From Stomorhina lunata (Eukaryota > Arthropoda > Insecta > Diptera > Rhiniidae): DNA of 64,000 nt. This document shows, one piece after another, positions 34,645-47,093 of this stretch (its first letter is position 1; each line of letters opens with the position of its first letter). The notes under the pieces are model-generated. The model worked only from the letters and a program-made list of their open reading frames with translations. It had not been told where the DNA came from and searched no databases. The stretch lies in NCBI GenBank assembly GCA_933228675.1, contig OW121741.1, positions 41,650,580 to 41,714,579 on the forward strand. Direction: 5' to 3'. The position numbers and the translations under genes were made by a program.

Positions 34645-36032
34645 GTACCTGGTTGACCGAGCCTTGCTCGGGGCTTTATGATAAGCATTTTGAGGCAAAT
34701 TTTAAAGTTTTTATATATTTTATTTTATACAGTTACAGTTTAACTCATTTTAAATAATTTTGAAAATTGCCAACAGAAACCTCCGTCGACTCATGCGCAA
34801 CAACTTTGCTAAAGATTATAGTCTGATCAAATGCACAGTTTACGATTTAATTCATTTTGAGTAGTTTTCAGTGGCGCCGCCTAAAGTCGTTCATACCACT
34901 AAGAAACCTTCATCTGCTTATGCGTAACAACTTTGCTTATGATCATAACATGATCAAATGCACAGTTTATGATTTAATTCACTTATAGTCTGATCAAATG
35001 TACAGCCTACGATTAAATTGACTTTAAGTAAATTTCAGTGGCGCCACCTGTCGAAATTTCTTCATACCAAATAAGAAACCTTCGTCGGCTCATGTGCAAC
35101 AACATTGCTAAAGATTATAGCATGATTATATGTACAGCTTACGATTAAATTGACTTTGAGTAATTTAAAGTAGCGCCACCTATCGGAAATTATTCACACC
35201 AATTAAAAAGCATTCGCCGGCTCATGCGCTACAACTTTGCAAAAGATCATAGTATGATCAAATGTACAGTTTACGATTTAATTAATTTTTTGTAATTTTC
35301 AGTGGCACCACCTGTCGGAAATTCGATTTACCAACTGAAAAACCTCCGCCGGCTTATCCGCAACATCTTTGCTGAAGAGTATAACATGATCATATTCACA
35401 GTTTACTATTCTATAAAGAACATACATATAGACAAACATTCATTTGTTTTAAAGTTATAACATTACTAATTTTTTCCCCTGTTTATCCCCTAATTTCAAA
35501 AAGTTCTTCTTTGGTACCAATTGAATTCGGTACATTTTATTAGAAAGCAGTTAACATAATTTTCCTATTCATATTACTTTTGTAGATGTAAAGTTATCAG
35601 TTTATCCGTTTTTTACACATTTTGGCCACAAAATCAAAAAAGTACCAAATACGTGTTCAATATTTTTTTCACATCTATTGATTGCAGTACAAAGTTTCTT
35701 TCTATATTCCTTAGTTTAAAATATAAGAGTGGGTTAAAAAGGCACCAAAAAAACTATTTTCACCCTTTTTTACCCCTTATCGGACATAGTTTCAAAAAAG
35801 TACCAAACACCTGTCCGTTTATTTTCATAGCTGTTTAAAACGTAATTTAAATTTTGTTTCTATACCTATTACTTAAGGAGATATAGCGTTTTCGATTTTT
35901 TCCCCTTTTTACCCGTTTTTACCCTCTTAGAGACAAACGTTCCAAAAGTCCCTTCTTCTTCGACCTATACATCAAAAAAGATACCCACTGTCCAAATTTT
36001 ATCAAAATCGTTAGCGCCGTTTTCGAGATAGT

Positions 36033-36097
<65 letters not shown>

Positions 36098-36108
36098 CAT
36101 ACAATTAT
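34645..36108 (+). mobile_element. Family D repeat, copy 2
   Basis: Same order as copy 1: GTACCTGGTTGACCGAGCCT with the hairpin (34657-34671), tandem 128-bp units (about 34738-35430, one unit shortened near 34980), the pyrimidine-rich segment, then (AT)n (36038-36092) and ATACATACAATTATTG. The shared bases after the AT tract show that the tract is internal to the element. Confidence 0.6.
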
Positions 36109-36129
36109 TGCTCGTTTAAGAATATAAGA

Positions 36130-36880
36130 TACTACAATATATAATGTTCCTTATCGATTGTTTTTAAGTTAATTTTTTTAAAAGGAGAAAAAAGTACCAA
36201 AAATATTTTTCACATATTTTTGGTTTTGCTCGGCCTTTTTTTCAAAAAGTACCAACTACTCGTCTTCTTATTTGTTAGCTAATCAAAATGCAATTTAAAT
36301 TTCGTTTTCATACATATTACATTAAAAGTTATAACGTTACCAATTTTTTCCCCATTTTATCCTCTAATTTCAAAAAAGTTTAATATTCGTATTCCTTTGG
36401 TGCCAATTGAATTCGGTACATTTTGTTTTTATTTTTATTGGAATCAAACACTTACTTACTTTATGAGATAATAAGTTATGATATTATCCCTTTTTTCCCA
36501 TTTTGCCCCCAAAATCAAAAAAGTACCAAATACGTGCTCAATACTTTGTTCACATCTAATGATTTTAGTATAAAATTCTTTTCTATATTCTTTGGCTCAA
36601 AAGATAAGAGTGGGTTAAAAAAGTACCAAAAAAACTATTTTCACCCTTTTTTACCCCCTATCGAACATATTTTAAAAAAAGTACCAAACACTTGTCCGCT
36701 TATTTTCATAGCTGTTTAAAACGTAATTTTAATTTTGTTTCTATACCTATTACTTTAGGAGATATAGCGTTTTCGATTTTTTCCCCTTTTTACCCGTTTT
36801 TACCCTCTTAGAGGCAAATGTTCCAAAAGTCCCTTCTTCTTCGATCTATACATCAAAAAAAGTACCCACTGATTTTGCCA
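36130..36880 (+). mobile_element. Family D repeat, partial copy 3
   Basis: Only the pyrimidine-rich 3' half: AATTTTTTCCCCATTTTATC, TTTGGTGCCAATTGAATTCG, CAAAAAAGTACCAAATACGT and TTTTACCCTCTTAGAGGCAA, in the same order as copies 1 and 2. No hairpin, minisatellite or AT tract. Confidence 0.55.
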
Positions 36881-36934
36881 AAATTGCGTTGTTAGCTTGC
36901 GACAATGGACAAATGGAAAAAGAAGTTCAATGAA

Positions 36935-37211
36935 GTTCTAAACACCGATGATCTGGTGGGAACCTAAAAATCTTTATTGTTATTATTGTGTTGTTGATAT
37001 AAGTGGAATTAATTCAAATAAGCACAATAAATGGATTTATCCTGACTTACCATCTGCTAAACGACCAACCAAGTTATCTGATATAGTTCAAGAGTCTGTG
37101 CCACCAGTTACAATCTCGGAATCTGCATCAGCTTCCTCAGAAGTCGAAATACCAGACATAATATTCGCTAATAAGCCAAGTGATACAAGGGCAAATGGGA
37201 TGTACACATGA
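36935..37211 (+). pseudogene. Fragment of an unclassified transposon-associated ORF
   Basis: Short open frame with a Cys pair, NLYCYYCVVDISGINSNKHN, then WIYPDLPSAKRPTKLSD. This resembles from memory a conserved CYFC...YPNxPSAxRP segment common in multi-copy insect hypothetical proteins. There is no start in good context, and the frame ends after about 87 codons. Identity not confirmed. Confidence 0.35.
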
Positions 37212-37860
37212 TGGCAGATTACTGCTGGTTCTTAAAACGAGATTAACCACAGGCTTCCCATTGCAAAAAATCGTTAAAGAGGTCCTTTTTTTCTGCTTTT
37301 GAAAATTGAATTATTATTTAGTACTTTAATTTAATTTTATGTTCTTTCTGTAAAAATATATATATGCTATATCTCGAAAACCAGAGCTGGTGCATGAAAA
37401 TAATTTTTATTTTCAAAACCAGATCTAAAATATATACATAAAATCTAATGAACTTTATTGAAAATATTTTTTTCCAACGATATAAATATAGTAAAAATCA
37501 TTTAAAATTTTCCAAATTTATTCGTAGTTTTTCCGAACATTGTGAAAGGCCCTGAAAATATACAGCAAAAATTTATTCATCTGTGTCAAATATAAAGTCC
37601 ATTAATATTTTTTATCAAGGCTGGATTAGGTTTGGGCAAATTTTAAATACTGCAAATTGAACATTTTGTTTTAAGGCCATTTTCAAAACATCAGTTCCGG
37701 TTCTTTGAAAAATTTATTTAAATAAATTTGAAATATCGAAAATCGATTGAAACTGTTTTATTAAGAACATTTACAGAAATAATACAAAAAAAAAAACAGA
37801 ATGAGGTCGATATCTCTCATAGTTTAGCCGTAAAAAAATCCTTTTCGTACTGTGTTATCC
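37212..37860. other. Spacer with no recognised feature
   Basis: AT-rich. No supported coding or repeat signal. Confidence 0.45.
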
Positions 37861-37899
37861 AAAAGAAGAAATTATACTTTCTAGACCTCTGAAGGTTTT

Positions 37900-38130
37900 A
37901 TAGCGTTGTTGCATATTACAGTCTTCTTCCTTTGAACAATTAGGATCGCTTGAAAAAGCTCTTAAATCGGCCATTATCTACGTTAACCAGATTACATAGG
38001 TTTCCAAAGAAATAAGATCCCAGTGTTAGTGCCCTTCTGTACGACAGATCAAGACAAGTGGACAGAAGATGTTTTATGGGCTCCTCCTGGTCACCTCAGA
38101 TTCTGCTATAGTCACTTGTAAACTAAGCCT
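37900..38130 (-). pseudogene. LINE L5: possible ORF2 C-terminal remnant
   Basis: One minus-strand frame reads GDQEEPIKHLLSTCLDLSYR, RALTLGSYFFGNLCNL and GRFKSFFKRS. This follows the pattern downstream of RNase H in Jockey/I-type LINEs (EHLLCxCPALxxRRxxxLG). No upstream domain is readable. Low confidence. Confidence 0.35.
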
Positions 38131-38849
38131 AACCAAGTGCCCTTCAAGCTGACAGTGTTCTGCCGTTTCAGACACAAATAACGATACATTGCGTCTTGAT
38201 AGTGATAGAAGTCTGTGAGAACGCCAGAGCGTAATAAACGAGTATAAATAGAATCGTATTTAGATGCGCAGACTTGCCATTCGCTGGACAATTTCATGTA
38301 TCCTACGGTATGTGGGTTTCTGAAGAGCTTTCTACCATAAAAACATTACCGGGCTTGTTAACGTTGTTTACAACGAGTAAACAATGATAAATTTTAATCC
38401 CGATTTTAGCCCCGTTTATGATATTGAGAGTTAGGATTACATTTTTTTTTAACTTGTTAGTTATTATTATTCTGCAACCTCTGGAATCCTTATTAACAAC
38501 ATTCAGAGCTTGGTCATGCCTCACCTCCTCAGAGATCAACGATAGCATTCAACAGAATGCTCGTCCCCAAAGCCGTCGAGTGCAAATTGAACCAGAATAC
38601 ATTTCACTTGTTTGCCATTCCATTCGAAAATGTTAATAAAAGCTTTCGGATCGGTCAAAATTGACGAAAGTTGTACGCACACTGTACTACCGATAGAGAC
38701 ATTCTTAAACATTTCTCTAAAAGCCTTATTAGTTATATATATGAGAGCTATAGCCAAATGTTGACCGATTGAATATACACTGGCTGGTATTTATATAATG
38801 TTTATCTGTGCAAAACTAAGTACCCATAGCTGTCATAGTTTCTAATTTA

Positions 38850-40122
38850 AAGAGTGTTCTAAAAAAAATATGCATTTACTATTTTAGACAAAATTTATCC
38901 ATAGTGCAAGAAATAATTTATTTTTTGATCAAGTTAGTTTCTATAGATATGTCAGATACTATTATTTTAGAAATTATTAATTTTGAATAGTTATTTCAAT
39001 CAAAATGGAATGCGAAAAAAAAGTTCGTGAAAATATAATTAAAACTTTTCAAAAAAATCCGTCATGGACTTTTAAAAAAATAGCTAAAAATTTGAAAGTT
39101 GACCCTCGAACGGTTTCTAATGCCATCAGACGGTATAAGGAAAACCTGAGCATTGAAAGAAAACCTGGATCAGGGAGGAAAAAAGGTCCTATAGATATTG
39201 GTAAGGCAAAAGAACTCGAGCGACTCTTTCGAAGAGCGCCTAACACTTCTTTAAGAAAAGCAGCTCGTACGGTGAAATGTTCTACGAATTTTGCACATAG
39301 AGTCAAAGCTTATGCTGGACTGAAGACATACAAAGTCCAAAAGGTTCCAGATCGCAATGCTATAAAGAACTTAGAAGCAAAAAAACGAGCGAAAAAATTG
39401 AAGTCTGATTTTATAAAAAAATACACCTGTTGTGTGATGGATGATGAAACATACGTACTGGCAGACTTTTCTCCAGTTCCTGGTCAAGATTTTTATGTTG
39501 CTGATAAACGGGGCAATGTTTGGCAAGAGTTTCGCACAAAAAACAAACAAAATTCCCTAAGAAGTTTCTCGTGTGGCAAGCTGTTTGCAGTTGTGGCAAA
39601 AGAAGTAAAGTATTTGTGGCATCTGGCACAATAAACACAGAAATTTATATAAAGGAGTGCCCACAAAAACGGTTGTTACCCTTTTTAAGAGAGCACAGAG
39701 TGACTACATTTTTTTGGCCCGATTTGGCATCATGCCATTATGGAAAAAAGGCACTTGAGTGGTACTCAAAGAATGTTGTCATTTTTGTACCACGAGAGGC
39801 AAATCCACCTAACTGTCCAGAACTTCGGCCTGTGGAAAGGTATTGGGCTCTGGTAAAAAAGGAATTGAAGAACACAGGAAAGATTTCCAATAATATGTCC
39901 GACTTTAAGCGCAGGTGGAACACATGCTCCAAAAAGGTATCAGAAGCAACTGTAAAATCTTTAATGGGAGGGTTTCCGAAAAAAGTACTTAGTAAACATT
40001 TTAATGCTAAATGATTTTGTATAATATGTCATTGTATTTGCGTATTTTGTAGAGTTTTTATATTAAAAGGTTTGATTTTTATTTAAGAAAATCCAACTAC
40101 AAATTTTATTTAGAGCACTCTT
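38850..40122 (+). mobile_element. Tc1/mariner DD37E element T1
   Basis: 1273 bp. Left end AAGAGTGTTCTAAAAAAAAT; right end inverted AAGAGTGCTCTAAATAAAAT. TA duplication at 38848-38849 and 40123-40124, inside HINE-B4. It carries one transposase frame with a single frameshift. Confidence 0.85.
39005..40014 (+). pseudogene. DD37E transposase, one frameshift
   Basis: ATG 39005 begins MECEKKVRENIIKTFQKNPS. A helix-turn-helix (WTFKKIAKNLKVDPRTVSNA) and a basic linker (KPGSGRKKG) lead to the DDE core. First Asp is in CCVMDDETYVLADFSP, second in FFWPDLASCHYGKK, Glu in CPELRPVERYWALVKK. By my count 37 residues separate the second Asp and this Glu, consistent with DD37E. The frame switches at an A6 run (39538-39543) in EFRTKK; one more A would join the two halves into about 336 residues ending HFNAK. 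No other lesion is seen. Confidence 0.85.
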
Positions 40123-40784
40123 TAATAGCTTTTTTTTTTGTTACATTTTTTTTTAGTTTCCGGGAGTATTTTTTATATGAAAGCTGTAGTCAAATATGGA
40201 CCGATTCCTATAAAATTTGACATACTGACCAGTAGTTGTATAAAACTTCTCTACTCTAAATTTAGTCATCATAGCTATTACAATTGTATTCAATTTATCA
40301 GCATTAATGTGTTTTCCGGGGCAGGGTAATATGGGGGCTCTAACTAAATGTGAGCCGATTTTGTCCATTTTCAATACACAACTATCTCAAAGTATCAAAA
40401 ATACTAAATTTTGTTCCTCTAGACAGACGGTTAGGGCTTATGTAGAACTTTTATACACCAAATTTTATCGTTATAGCTGTTATAATTTGTCATTTATTAA
40501 CAAAAAAAGCGATTATCCTAGAGGGGGTTATACGGGAGCTATGGTCAAATGTGAACCGATTTTGTCCAATTTCAATACCAACATTTTCTGAGAGATGAAG
40601 AATATTTGTACTAAGTTTCAGTGAGCTAGCTCCTTTCGCATAGGCGTTATCGTGATTTCAACAGACAGACGGACATATGGATTCAGAATATATATCGTTT
40701 TAGATTTTTGAGCCAATATTAAGGAAATTACAAACGGAATGACAATCTCATCTTTATGATGGTGGATATAAAAGGGGATGATAT

Positions 40785-40895
<111 letters not shown>

Positions 40896-41890
40896 TGTAT
40901 ATAGTTTATAATTTAATAACTTTTAACTTGACTTTGCCACATTGTTTTTTTTTTTTTGGTTTCCGGGAGTGTTTTTTATATCAAAGCTATAGTCAAATAT
41001 GGACCGATTCCTATAAAATTGGATATACTGACTAATAGTTGCATAAAACTTCCCTTTTCTAAATTTAGTCGCCATAGCTATTACAATTGTATTCAGTTTA
41101 TCAGTATTAGTGTGTTCACCGGCACGGGTTATATGGGAGCTCCAACTAAATTTGAACCGACTTCGTCCATTTTCAATACACAACTATTTCAACATATCGA
41201 AAATACTTTTGAAAAATTTTGTTCCTCTAGCTCTTTTCGTTAACAGACGGACATAAGCCCCCTTTTCTTTTTGTATTTTTGTGTTTCTGTAAGTTTTTTA
41301 TATGGGAGCTATGGTCAAATGTGACCGATTATGGCAAAATTTTGCACTGATTGGCATAAGACTTCATTGTGCTAAATTTTGTGGACAAATCTATTACAGT
41401 TTATCATTTATTGGCATTTAAGTGTATTTCAGGTGAAATTTAGCCTGTTTCCGTAAGTTTTTTGTATGGGAGCTATGGTTAAATGTGAACCGATTTCGAT
41501 GAAATTTTTTATGTAAAACTTCTAGATACCAAATTTTGTCATAATAGCTTTGTCATATATTAGCAAATTAGCAAATAAGCAATTAGCCTAGACGAGGTCA
41601 TACGGGACAAAATGTGAACAAAATGTGAACCGATTTTGCCCGATTTCAATACCAAAATTTTCCAAGAAATGAAGAATTTATGACAGTGACCTACATCCTG
41701 TCGTTAAGGTTTTACCGTGCCGACAACAGACAGACGAGCAGACAAACAGACGGACATCGCTCAATCGTCTTCGAATTTCAAAAGGATTTAGAATATACTT
41801 ATATTTTGGTTTTTGAGCTAATATTAAGGAAATTACAAACGGAATGACAATCTCAATATACCCTCCATTCTTTTTGATGGTGGGTATAAA

Positions 41891-42816
41891 GATATGTGAC
41901 TGTAAGGGACCAAAATCTCTTTTCCGGGAAGAAATAATAATCGGATTTGGTCCAAAAAGAAGAAGTAGTTATCAGGCTTGTAAAAAGTGTGAGCTGTATT
42001 TGATCTAAGGCTTACAGTGATTCTGAGTCGATGGGTATACTTTAAAAGTAGGTGTCAGACCAATATTTTAATGCATTACAAACATCATTACAAGCCCAAA
42101 ATACCTTTTCCACCTAATGATTGTAAAAGGTTTAAATATTTTTGGTCGTTAGAGAAATGTACCTATAAACAAGGGGAAGTATTTTGTTTTATTGGAAAAA
42201 CTTAATACTGATGTAAAACGAACGTAAGATGCTTTGTAAATATAATTCAGGAATTTCTCAAACTGCCCTCTTATCAGGAAATATTTTGAAGCAAATATTA
42301 AAAACTTTTTAAGATTGTCCATTAAATTTATAAAATACAAACATAATCAATTATTCTTAATTATAACGAAAATAATTATTAAGTGTTATCAAGCTATGAA
42401 GAAAAAAAATAATATTGGAGATGTAATTGTTTGTGTTAAAATATTTAAATGTAATTAACTTTTAATCCCATGAGATTAAAATTTATTAAATTCAATGACA
42501 CTTAAGCAGCAGATAATTATTTAAACATCCGATGAAATATTTACAAGAATTTTCAATTATTAACTCAATATTTGGCTTCTACTGATAATATTTTAAAAGT
42601 CCCTGATGTCTGAGATATTTAATTGATGGTAAGACAATCATAGGAGACTTTTGAGTTTAATACAAATTTTAAAATTTTTGGAGAATATTTAGGTACATAT
42701 GACCGAGCTTGTGGGACTATAATTCTATCTTACTTGTTTTTGTCAAAGACTTAATCAATTACTAAGAAATATAAATAAATTAAAGAATTTAAAAAATATA
42801 TTTCTTTACACATTTT
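41891..42816. other. Spacer with no recognised feature
   Basis: AT-rich, no domain-bearing ORF. Confidence 0.45.
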
Positions 42817-43550
42817 AACAGCCTGTTTTTGAAACTACAATTTTTTCAAATTGTACGACAACATACGAAAAAATTGAACTTTTGGTTTTTGAAATTATTT
42901 TTTGAGTGAAACGAGAAAAAGCTTTTAAAATTTTGGTTCGTAAATGAAATGTATAGACAAAAGTAAATGTCAAATTAGGCAATTCAATAATTCTAATCGT
43001 CTTGGTAACAAAAATACGTTTGTTTAATTTTTTTTTGTTTAGGACTAGCACTCAGTTGATGACCCTACTTATGCAATGCATTGTGTTATGTTGGAACTCG
43101 GGAAATGTTGTGGGAGGGGGATAAGTGCTTGATTTTTGATTTGAACTTTCCTATATTGAAACTGACTGGCAAAACGAACTGTACGGCTAAAGAGTGTTTT
43201 TGTTATATATTGGCCAATCGACTACCAATGGATAAGCTCTAATAGATAGATGTGTATTGCTTAAGAAAGTTCCCTGATTTCGTTAGAGCACATTCCAAAG
43301 TAGTAACGATAGAACAATAGAATTGGATAACCTACTGTCAGTTATTATAATGAGCAATTTTGCTCTCTCCCGCACTCGGTCGGGAAGCTCCAAAATAGAC
43401 TTTAAAGCCGGGCCTTACATGAGAGTTATATTTCATTTTCGGTCGAATATAGTTGCTGTGAATAGAACGAATATCAGATGAAGTGAAGTATCGTTTACAC
43501 CGTATCTCTTGTTTGATTAGATTTATCCAACAGACATCACAATAAATTCT
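42817..43550. repeat. Family E dispersed repeat, copy 1
   Basis: Starts TAACAGCCTGTTTTTGAAAC and ends near TTTATCCAACAGACATCACA. It aligns in the same orientation with 63126-63815 over about 700 bp, with gaps. Shared markers: TTTTGGTTCGTAAATGAAAT, GGCAATTCAATAATTCTAAT, GATGACCCTACTTATGCAAT, GTTGTGGGAGGGG. Non-coding; class not determined. Confidence 0.65.
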
Positions 43551-43869
43551 CATGCATCATTTTATAATCATTATAAACAATTTTTAATTTAATATTGAAA
43601 AAATGTTAAATTTAATTTTGTTTGTTTGTAATTATTTTTGTTTTTTAGAGTTAACACCATTTTATAAAAGTATTCATTTTTATAGGAAAAGCTTTCAGAA
43701 AAGTAATAAAATATATCATGGCAATACTATTATTTGATATTTCATTACGAAGCTTTTCCTTCCAAACGAAAAAAGAAAATGAACTCAATTTAGAGCTTAA
43801 TCGTTAGGCTAATATTCGATTGCCTTCTAACGTATGATAGTTTTGTGAACAGGCTGTAAATACTCATTA

Positions 43870-45735
43870 CACAGGGCAACAGCAAAAATATGCTCGAGTA
43901 ACCGCTATATACATTTGATGTATCATGGCTACCTTAGTACAAAAATGGTAAAATTTTTAAATTCTATGGATGGGTTTTTTTTTAATTTTTTTTTTTTTTT
44001 TTTGTAAAATTGCAATTTTTTTAGACGTTTCTTCAAATAATTAATGATAACTCAAAAACTACTAGTCCGATATTATTCAAATAAAATCAGAAAAATTAAG
44101 ATTTACATAGCCTTTGATTCGTCTATATATTGCGTTTCAATCGGATCAATAGTATCAGAGTTATAATAAAAAATTTAAGAAAAAAATATATTTTTTACAT
44201 AAAAATGGCAAAAATTTTTGTTTTGAAAAAATCCTGAAAAATAGAAAACGGCAAAAAATGTTCAGATTCATTATTCTGTCGCAAAGCCACAAATAATAGC
44301 AACAAAACGAGATAGCGACCCTAAAAATCAATTGATTATTTTCGAATTTATTCACAATTAAGTGAATTTACTCATTTTCACAAAATTTTATATTTTTGCT
44401 TGATATACGTATACAGGGTTTTTCAAATGTGTGAAAAAAATAGATGTTAGAATTTCAAGGAGTGCCGATCCGATCATTGTGAGATTTAGTAAGGAACTTT
44501 CACCCACAAAATTTTAGCCAAATTGGACAACGCTAACACGTGTCGCCCAGGTCCTAAAGCTGACAAATCAAGTTTATATCGGAAAAATTTTATAATTTTT
44601 ATGTTTTTGCAAAATTAACGCTATTTATTCCTCCTTTTGCAAAAAAGTGGATCCTGGTCCTTAGGGCAAACACAATGAGATTTCCATCTTTAAAATCGGT
44701 GAAACAGTTTTCGAGTTACTACAATTTGCACTGGCCATTACATGTCCCTGAGGACTTGCCGAAGGCAATTGACCAAAAAAAATGTGACTTAGTCGAATCG
44801 ATGGAATAGATCGAAAATGCATTTCATGCAAGTCCTCAAGGACATGTAATGGCCAGTGAAAATTGTAATAACTCGAAAACTATTTAACCGATTTTAAAGA
44901 CATGTAGCTTATTGGAAAAATCATTGCGTTTGCACTAAGAACCAGAATCCACTTTTTTGCAAAGGGGGGAATAAATAGCTTTAATTTTGCAAAAACTGAA
45001 AATTTGTCAATTTTTTTCGATTTAAACGCTATTTTTCAGATTTGGGGCCTATGCGCTACGTGTTAACGTTGTCCAATTCGACTAAAATTTTGTGGGTGGA
45101 AGTTTCTCACCAAATCTCACAATAATCCGACATGCACCCCTTGAAATTGGAAAATTTATTTTTTTCATACATTTGAAAACCCGATATAATGCGTATATCA
45201 AGCAAAAAACTAAAATTTTGTGAAAATGAGCGAATTCACTAAATTGTGAATAAGTTCGAAAAAAATCAATAGATTTTTATGGTCGATATCTCATTTTGTT
45301 GCTAATATATGTAGCTATGCGACAAAATAATAAATCTGGTAGTTTTTTGCCGTTTTCGATTTTTCATGATTTTTTTTAAAACGAAAATTTTTGCCATTTT
45401 TAAGTAAAAAATATATTTTTTTCTTAAGTTTTTTATTATAACTCCGATACTATTGATCCGATTGAAACGCGATATATAGACGGATTAAAGGCTACGTAAA
45501 TTTTAATTTTTCTGATTTTATTTAATTAATATCGGACTAGTAGTTTTTGAATTATCATTAATTATTTGAAGAAATATCTAAAAAAAAATGCAATTTAAAC
45601 AAAAAAAAAAAATTTTTAAATCTTGCCATAGAATTTAAAAATTTTACCATTTTTGTACAAAGGTTGTTATGATACATCAAAAGTGTATAGTGGTTTTAAG
45701 AGCACATGAAATTTTTTTTATTTTGTTGTGCTGTG
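43870..45735. mobile_element. Palindromic foldback, Harbinger-like (TTA target)
   Basis: 1866 bp with arms of about 890 bp around a 60-70-bp centre (about 44760-44828). Ends: CACAGGGCAACA and, inverted, CACAGCACAACA; TTA on both sides (43867-43869, 45736-45738), as for PIF/Harbinger (TWA). Arm markers: TTGATGTATCAT, GTACAAAAATGGTAAAATTT, ACTACTAGTCCGATATTATT, TTTCAATCGGATCAATAGTA, CATTACATGTCC with their inverses. No coding sequence. A 3-bp duplication is weak evidence on its own, so the superfamily is tentative while the palindrome is certain. Confidence 0.75.
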
Positions 45736-45738
45736 TTA

Positions 45739-47091
45739 TTTATAGAAATTATAGAAGAAACCCGTATCACCACGAGTACGAGTATGTCCAAATGAGATGT
45801 GACATTAAATAATTCTTAAATTGATATATACTTGTACATATTTGTTGGTGTGACTTTGAGGATGATTATGAGTGATTAGAAAGAATTTTGTCTTCAAATT
45901 AAAATTAGAAAAAAATATTACACAAAATTAAAATACAATACAATACAAACAGTTTCTCTAAATGTTGTTCTGTTGTAATCAGCATATGGTGCTATGTCTT
46001 ATCATAATCATGTTGACACTTTGGAAAATGAAAAGACATGACAGTTTTATAAATGACCTTGTGCCATTGTTCACTTTTGTTCCAGTATTTAATCCATCAC
46101 ATGCTACTAAATATTTGGCAATGGCAAATGAAATGTTGACAATTATTTGACATATTACCAAAATATGAATGAATTCATTAATTTTTAAGCGTTTTATTTG
46201 AGTAGTTATGAATAGGGAATTAATAGGCTTTTTAGAGAACTAATTTAGGAAAATATACATTCATAATCGCTTATTAATAAATTTCTGGTTGAGTTGCATG
46301 GGGTCAACAAATAAATATTTTAATTTCATGGATTTTATCTGTTTTATGACATATTTCATATGAAAGAAAATAGATTTTTTTTGGCATATCAAAGCCTCTG
46401 GTTCTTAGAAATTTTCTTCTTTGGGGTATGAATACGCCTTTATTAATATTTATCAACATTTTCTTCAAACTCGGCCTTAATTCACGTTTGGCAATTTTGA
46501 GCTATGACACAGTGCGTTCCAAGGGCGTCTATACGGTTAGTGTAGACGCATTCGAACATACTTTTGTATGTCCGAACGGACTAAGTGTTTGTCCGTTAGA
46601 ATGTTTAATTTCGGAATTTTTGTACTTTTATTTGAGAACGCCAAAAAGACATAGGGTAGAGTAGTGAGACAGTAATGGACTCTGAAGCTAGCAACAAGTT
46701 CGAGTTTACGACCTTTTGTACCCACTTATCGTAAAGTATCAAACACATATTTAATATTTTTTAATACTTATCAATTGTGACGTTAATTGAGTCTCAATGT
46801 GTATTAGTTCAAATTCATGTATAGGTTAAACAATGTACCAAAATATAGTTTTTACCGTTATAAGTGCCATTTTTTTAAAAATAAACAAATAAGTGTCCCC
46901 TTATTTTTTTAGCTGATCCAAACCAAATTTCAATCGCTTCTAGTTTCGAAGATATGATGTAACTAATTTTTCAATTCTTTGCCCTATTCTTTTCGATAGG
47001 TTTATATTTATGAATGTTATATGGACCAATAGGTTTTACATACAATGGTGCTCAACTTTGACTCAGTGTAGAGGCCACTGTGCTAAGAATA
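45739..47091. other. Spacer; weak family-D-like stretch
   Basis: About 46700-46990 has a loose resemblance to the pyrimidine-rich half of family D (TACCCACTTATCGTAAAGTA, CAAACACATATTTAATATTT, ATTTCAATCGCTTCTAGTTT). The rest has no recognised feature. Confidence 0.35.
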
Positions 47092-47093
47092 TA

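Noticed and set aside
42817..43550. Call of family E as a solo LTR
   Set aside because: No flanking short duplication, no poly-A signal pattern and no internal region seen; left as unclassified.
45962..46161. Short overlapping ORFs on both strands
   Set aside because: About 60 codons each, overlapping on opposite strands, no domain, AT-rich background.
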